NCBI GenBank assembly: GCA_946500295.1
Contig: CAMMVF010000003.1
Location: forward strand, 1 to 64,000
DNA length: 64,000 bases
Source: an uncultured Clostridia bacterium
Lineage (GTDB): Bacteria > Bacillota > Clostridia > Oscillospirales > Acutalibacteraceae
Reading direction: 5' to 3'
Shown here: positions 60,400 through 64,000 of the stretch, piece by piece
How positions within the stretch are numbered: the first letter of the stretch is position 1
How the letters are laid out: each line of letters begins with the position of its first letter
Program-made: the position numbers and the translations under genes
The notes under the pieces: model-generated
Database searches by the model: none
Seen by the model: only the letters and a program-made list of their open reading frames with translations
What the model was told of the DNA's origin: nothing

Positions 60400-61308
60400 T
60401 TATCCCAGATCTCTATGCATCTCATCAATGTATTTACCATCAAGCACATCTTTAAGATACATACCATACTGATTCTTTTTCATGCTTTCATAGACAGCTG
60501 TTAATTCTTCTCTGCCTATCCAGCCGTTGAGATATGCAATTTCTTCTAAACAGGCGATTTTCCTGTGCTGGTGCTGCTCAACCGTCTTAACAAAGTTGGT
60601 AGCATCTACTAAGCTCTCATGAGTTCCTGTATCAAGCCAGGTAAAGCCCTGTCCAAGCAACTCTACGTTTAGGTCGTTATTTTCAAGATAGATTCTGTTT
60701 AAATCGGTGATTTCAAGCTCACCTCTAGCTGAGGGCTTTAATGATTTAGCGTAATCGACAACATCGTTATCATAAAAATACAGTCCAGTAACACAGTAAT
60801 TGCTCTTTGGCTTTTTGGGTTTTTCCTCAATTGAAACAGCCTTACCGTTTTTGTCAAACTCAACTATTCCAAAACGCTCAGGATCATCTACATAATACCC
60901 AAAGATAGTTGCTCCATTTCCGTTTTCAGCATTTTCAACCGCCTTTTTCAGTCTTTCATTAAAACCATGTCCGGAAAAAATATTATCTCCCAACACCATA
61001 GCAACAGAGTCTTGACCGATAAAGTCAGCACCAATAATAAAAGCCTGAGCAAGACCATCGGGTGATGGTTGAACAGCATAGCTCAAATTAACTCCGAACT
61101 GTGAACCATCGCCGAGTAAGTCCTCAAACCTTGGTGTATCTTGTGGAGTGGAAATTATGAGAATATCACGAATACCCGAATTCATCAATACAGACATCGG
61201 ATAATAAATCATCGGCTTATCATATATAGGAAGCAACTGCTTTGAAGTTACCTTTGTAAGCGGATATAGTCTTGTGCCGGAGCCCCCGGCTAGGATTATT
61301 CCTTTCAT
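60400..61308 (-). CDS. rmlA: Glucose-1-phosphate thymidylyltransferase
   Basis: First step, dTTP plus glucose-1-phosphate to dTDP-glucose. The 302-residue protein has [53 protein letters not shown], and [11 protein letters not shown]. Ribosome site AAAGG. Confidence 0.97.
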   Translation of the reverse strand: MKGIILAGGSGTRLYPLTKVTSKQLLPIYDKPMIYYPMSVLMNSGIRDILIISTPQDTPRFEDLLGDGSQFGVNLSYAVQPSPDGLAQAFIIGADFIGQDSVAMVLGDNIFSGHGFNERLKKAVENAENGNGATIFGYYVDDPERFGIVEFDKNGKAVSIEEKPKKPKSNYCVTGLYFYDNDVVDYAKSLKPSARGELEITDLNRIYLENNDLNVELLGQGFTWLDTGTHESLVDATNFVKTVEQHQHRKIACLEEIAYLNGWIGREELTAVYESMKKNQYGMYLKDVLDGKYIDEMHRDLG

Positions 61309-61321
61309 ATATTTCCCTTTC

Positions 61322-62449
61322 CTAATTAACTAACTTTTCAAACATCTCTCCATGTTCCTCAGCGACTCTTCTAGCATCAAAACGGGAATAAACATCTTTG
61401 CAGCCGTTCTCTATAAGCTGCCCTCTCAGATTTTTGTTATTGTATAATTCAATAACCGCTTTGCAAGCCTCCTGCGGATCATCGACATTAACTAACAATC
61501 CATTCACATGGTCTGTGATAATATTTGGAATAGCATCAACTCTTGTTGCTACGATCGGTTTTCGTGCCAACATATACTCTGCCAACACCAGTCCAAATCC
61601 TTCCCACCTAGAGAGCAACATTGAAACATCGAACAGTTTTATATAACTCATGGGATTATCTACCCAACCGGTAATTAGCAAGGAATCATCAAAACCATTT
61701 TCCTTTGCATAGTTCAATACCTCATCTTCCTGTTCACCGTTTCCGACAATGATGAAATACGCATTAGAAATTTGCTGTTTAATCAGCTTTGCAGCTTGAA
61801 TGAATACATCCGGCGCTTTCTGTGGACTTATACGACCTACCATACCAACAACAAAAGCATCCTCGGGTATGTCCAAGTCCGTTCGAGATAAGGGCGCACC
61901 TTTTTTATTTTCGTATTGTTCTATATCTACTCCGTTAAATATAACCTGGAGTTTATTTTCTTTACATATTTTTTTATTTAATGCAGACTGCTTTTCTGCT
62001 TCAGATATACATACGATTTTATCGCAAAAAGGAGCCGCCAGCTTTTCAATAACAGTGTACAGCTTCTGCTTCTTCTTTGATGAACGCATATTAAAAGCCC
62101 AGCCATGGGGATTATATACACAGCTATTTTTTAAACCTATGTCTGCTATCCTTGCAACAGCTCCCGCCTTACTCGAATGTGCGTAAACAATATCGGGATT
62201 ATATTTTTTTATTAGCTTTCTTACCGTACGAATTGCTTTAATATCATCGACTGCAGATATCTCCCTGTGCATATCGATTTGCATAAAATCAGCAACGAGT
62301 CCCTTATAATTAATTTCTTCATAATCATATGAACAAATTAAAATATTTTCGAATTTATTTGAATCAGAATATTTCATCAGCATTTTTATATATCGGTCAA
62401 CTCCACCGGCAGATTGAGCGAGATGAAGTATGCGAATTTTACCGCCCAT
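61322..62449 (-). CDS. Glycosyltransferase family 4
   Basis: The 375-residue GT-B enzyme has an N-terminal [17 protein letters not shown] and [15 protein letters not shown], and a C-terminal donor site [50 protein letters not shown] (E-x7-E). I chose the ATG at MGGKIRI, with AGGGGGTG upstream; the open frame before it overlaps the sugar transferase gene and reads poorly. It probably adds the second sugar. Confidence 0.93.
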   Translation of the reverse strand: MGGKIRILHLAQSAGGVDRYIKMLMKYSDSNKFENILICSYDYEEINYKGLVADFMQIDMHREISAVDDIKAIRTVRKLIKKYNPDIVYAHSSKAGAVARIADIGLKNSCVYNPHGWAFNMRSSKKKQKLYTVIEKLAAPFCDKIVCISEAEKQSALNKKICKENKLQVIFNGVDIEQYENKKGAPLSRTDLDIPEDAFVVGMVGRISPQKAPDVFIQAAKLIKQQISNAYFIIVGNGEQEDEVLNYAKENGFDDSLLITGWVDNPMSYIKLFDVSMLLSRWEGFGLVLAEYMLARKPIVATRVDAIPNIITDHVNGLLVNVDDPQEACKAVIELYNNKNLRGQLIENGCKDVYSRFDARRVAEEHGEMFEKLVN

Positions 62450-62501
62450 GTGCAACACCCCCTGTAGTTGACTAATGCAATGCTGTAAATATCTTTCTGA
62501 C

Positions 62502-63224
62502 TCAACACCCATCATGCTTCACAATAACTCTTATAGCAGTTAAAAAGATAAGTTTGATATCAAGTAAAAAGCTTCTTTCGGCTATGTACTTTCTATCAAG
62601 TTCCATCCATTCCTTAAACGAGACTGAATTGCGCTTGGGGCTTACCTGCCAGTAGCAAGTGAGACCCGGCTTTACCAGAAGTCTTGCCCTGTCGTATGTA
62701 CTGTACTGCTCTACTTCCTTCGGAAGGGGCGGTCTTGGGCCGACAAACGACATACTTCCGGTAAGTATATTTAGAAGCTGTGGAACTTCGTCGAAACCAA
62801 ATTTACGCAGAAATTTGCCGAGCTTGGTTATTCTCGGGTCGTCCTGAATCTTAAACACGGGTCCGTCCATTTCGTTTTTATGCTGGAGATTCTCAAGCTC
62901 ACACTCCGCATTTAGCTTCATGGTTCTCAACTTAATCAGCTTAAATTCCTTGCCATTTCTACCTGTACGTTTTTGAACAAAAAACGGATGCCCTTGACCG
63001 TCGCTCAACGCAACAATCAAAACAACAATGATCATAAAGGGAAACAAAATTACTAAAGCAAATAAAGAGCAAATTATGTCAAATACTCTTTTAAAAAAGT
63101 CATATGCAGGTTTCTTAGTAAAAACGAATTCATACCGGTTGAACTGAACGTCCGTCCGGTTGTCGATCTCTTCATCTTTTTGTGCTTGTGTATAAACAGC
63201 ACGAGCTTCATTTTCATAGCCCAT
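62502..63224 (-). CDS. Initiating sugar transferase (polyprenyl-phosphate glycosyl-1-phosphate transferase)
   Basis: It places the first sugar-phosphate on undecaprenyl phosphate. The 240-residue protein has one membrane segment (about 46-72), the start of the catalytic part VQKRTGRNGKEFKLIKLRTM, FGFDEVPQLLNILTGSMSFV (Asp-Glu pair), GPRPPLPKEV and KPGLTCYWQVS. This is the soluble-core PglC/WcaJ-type monotopic family. It follows the phosphatase gene by about 85 bases. Confidence 0.95.
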   Translation of the reverse strand: MGYENEARAVYTQAQKDEEIDNRTDVQFNRYEFVFTKKPAYDFFKRVFDIICSLFALVILFPFMIIVVLIVALSDGQGHPFFVQKRTGRNGKEFKLIKLRTMKLNAECELENLQHKNEMDGPVFKIQDDPRITKLGKFLRKFGFDEVPQLLNILTGSMSFVGPRPPLPKEVEQYSTYDRARLLVKPGLTCYWQVSPKRNSVSFKEWMELDRKYIAERSFLLDIKLIFLTAIRVIVKHDGC

Positions 63225-63310
63225 ACCCTTAATTCACCTCTTCGTCTCAAATACCGTTATTCCTCAAATACATTTAATATAATAATACTTGACCCGCAAT
63301 ACGTCAACCT

Positions 63311-64000
63311 TTATCGCCAAGTACCAAATATTTTCTTTGGTCTTTTTATAACAGGAATATCTATGTACTTGCCGGAAAATATACTCCTGCTATTCTTTTC
63401 AAGCCAAAGGCTGTACTGCTCCCCGAGCTTTTGCTTGACCGCCGCCATACCATCTTTGAGATTGGGGCGCCGCCGGCCCATACTGTGGCAATCAGTGGAG
63501 ATAACCTGCGCCAACTCCCATTTTATATATTTCATTACTATTGGAACCTTGGACGTCACCGGACCTGCATTAACTTGAGCGAGACAGCCGCGGGAAACCA
63601 GCTCATAAAGTTCCAGCGGATCCTCTTCAAAATAAGGATAGCGCTCTATATGCGCCAAAATTGGGATATACCCTTGGTTTATGAGAGATGTCATGGTGTG
63701 CATAAGCCCATATGGCTTTTCGTTAGTCGGGAGCTCTATGAGAATATATTTAGTTCCTTCAAAGCAAAGCGGTCTTACATCCTGTTCCATCAGTTTAATG
63801 GAATAATATACCTCAGCACCTAACCTGACCGACATCATGAGATCCAAAAACTCTCGGGTTTTTTTAAGTTTTTGTAGGCTTTCCTCTCTGATTTGACAGA
63901 AAGCCTCTATACTCCTTCTCTCAAAATTGTAATGAGGTGTAAACACTACCGATTTAACTCCCTGGCGCTTTTCCTCTCTGAGCATCTCGATAGAAACCTC
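63311..64000 (-). CDS. CpsB/CapC-type tyrosine-protein phosphatase (PHP fold), N-terminus outside the window
   Basis: It removes phosphate from the capsule tyrosine kinase and so sets polymer length and output. The frame enters from the window edge (EVSIEM) and has 230 visible residues. FTPHYNFERRSIEAF (metal-binding His), LGAEVYY, YILIELPTN, IPILAHIERYPYF (His, Glu), and VISTDCHSMGRRRPNLKDGM (Asp, His) are the PHP metal ligands. The first H-x-H strand lies outside the window. It is the first visible gene of the cluster. Confidence 0.92.
   Translation of the reverse strand, partial: EVSIEMLREEKRQGVKSVVFTPHYNFERRSIEAFCQIREESLQKLKKTREFLDLMMSVRLGAEVYYSIKLMEQDVRPLCFEGTKYILIELPTNEKPYGLMHTMTSLINQGYIPILAHIERYPYFEEDPLELYELVSRGCLAQVNAGPVTSKVPIVMKYIKWELAQVISTDCHSMGRRRPNLKDGMAAVKQKLGEQYSLWLEKNSRSIFSGKYIDIPVIKRPKKIFGTWR

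Noticed and set aside
1..64000. tRNA, rRNA and replication origins
   Set aside because: No cloverleaf with the usual GGTTCGAATCC arm, no rRNA block and no DnaA-box cluster was noticed by eye; a covariance scan was not possible.

Overview
The window looks like chromosomal DNA from an anaerobic gut Clostridium-type Bacillota (Ruminococcaceae/Oscillospirales style). The grounds are moderate GC, strong AGGAGG ribosome sites, phage genes of clostridial type (CD1375-family peptides, r1t and phi-LC3 holins), DUF6485/DUF3793/DUF2325 proteins, a Wadjet operon, and an rml polysaccharide cluster with a Firmicutes-type CpsB phosphatase. This is inference from gene families; no rRNA or tRNA gene was seen to fix the taxon.

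Layout. (1) 1-1954: end of a prophage late operon on the minus strand (tail-fibre C-terminus, small tail peptides, holin, start of an endolysin). (2) 1955-4688: a full-length group II intron with its reverse transcriptase/maturase/HNH protein. Its two exons belong to different genes: a phage tail protein on one side and an AAA ATPase of an integrative element on the other. (3) 4689-7698 and 20243-25262: pieces of an integrative/conjugative-type element (AAA ATPase, DUF4406 protein, SSB, small membrane proteins, a large secreted Ig-like protein). Two blocks of this element (341 and 306 bp) occur twice, about 14.4-14.9 kb apart. One block is a promoter-structured RNA-terminator unit, and the second copy of it abuts an ORF-less version of the same group II intron. 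(4) 7783-18476, between the duplicated blocks: five zinc-ribbon membrane or cytosolic proteins and a lipoprotein on the minus strand, diverging from a plus-strand operon encoding a multi-TM histidine pseudokinase, a soluble active kinase and a LuxR-type regulator. I regard this as the most likely undescribed system in the window. (5) 18543-22242: toxin-antitoxin genes and remnants (RelB/DinJ antitoxins, a Fic-like protein lacking the catalytic His, a YafQ/antitoxin pair with a perfect palindromic operator). (6) 25467-28456: a DUF4143 ATPase, a frameshifted Panacea-type antitoxin, palindromic repeats and an IS30 remnant. (7) 28475-35111: a complete Wadjet (JetABCD) plasmid-defence operon bracketed by IS30 and IS3 remnants.

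From 35967 onward the window is mostly core genome. It holds a VOC protein, DUF6485, an operon of DUF2325-DUF3793-flavodoxin behind a palindromic operator, and a CsoR/P-type ATPase copper-efflux pair with three matching operator copies. These are followed by a ZIP transporter, an acetyltransferase with a structured leader, a solitary holin and a CarD-like regulator. A pyridine-nucleotide group comes next (pncB, pncA, tcdA, nadA). From 49123 to the end a long minus-strand cluster builds a rhamnose-containing, probably pyruvylated surface polysaccharide. Read in transcription order it runs: CpsB-type phosphatase, initiating sugar transferase, glycosyltransferase, rmlA-B-D-C, glycosyltransferases, polymerase, pyruvyl transferase, FrhB-like protein, flippase, and a DUF115 protein.
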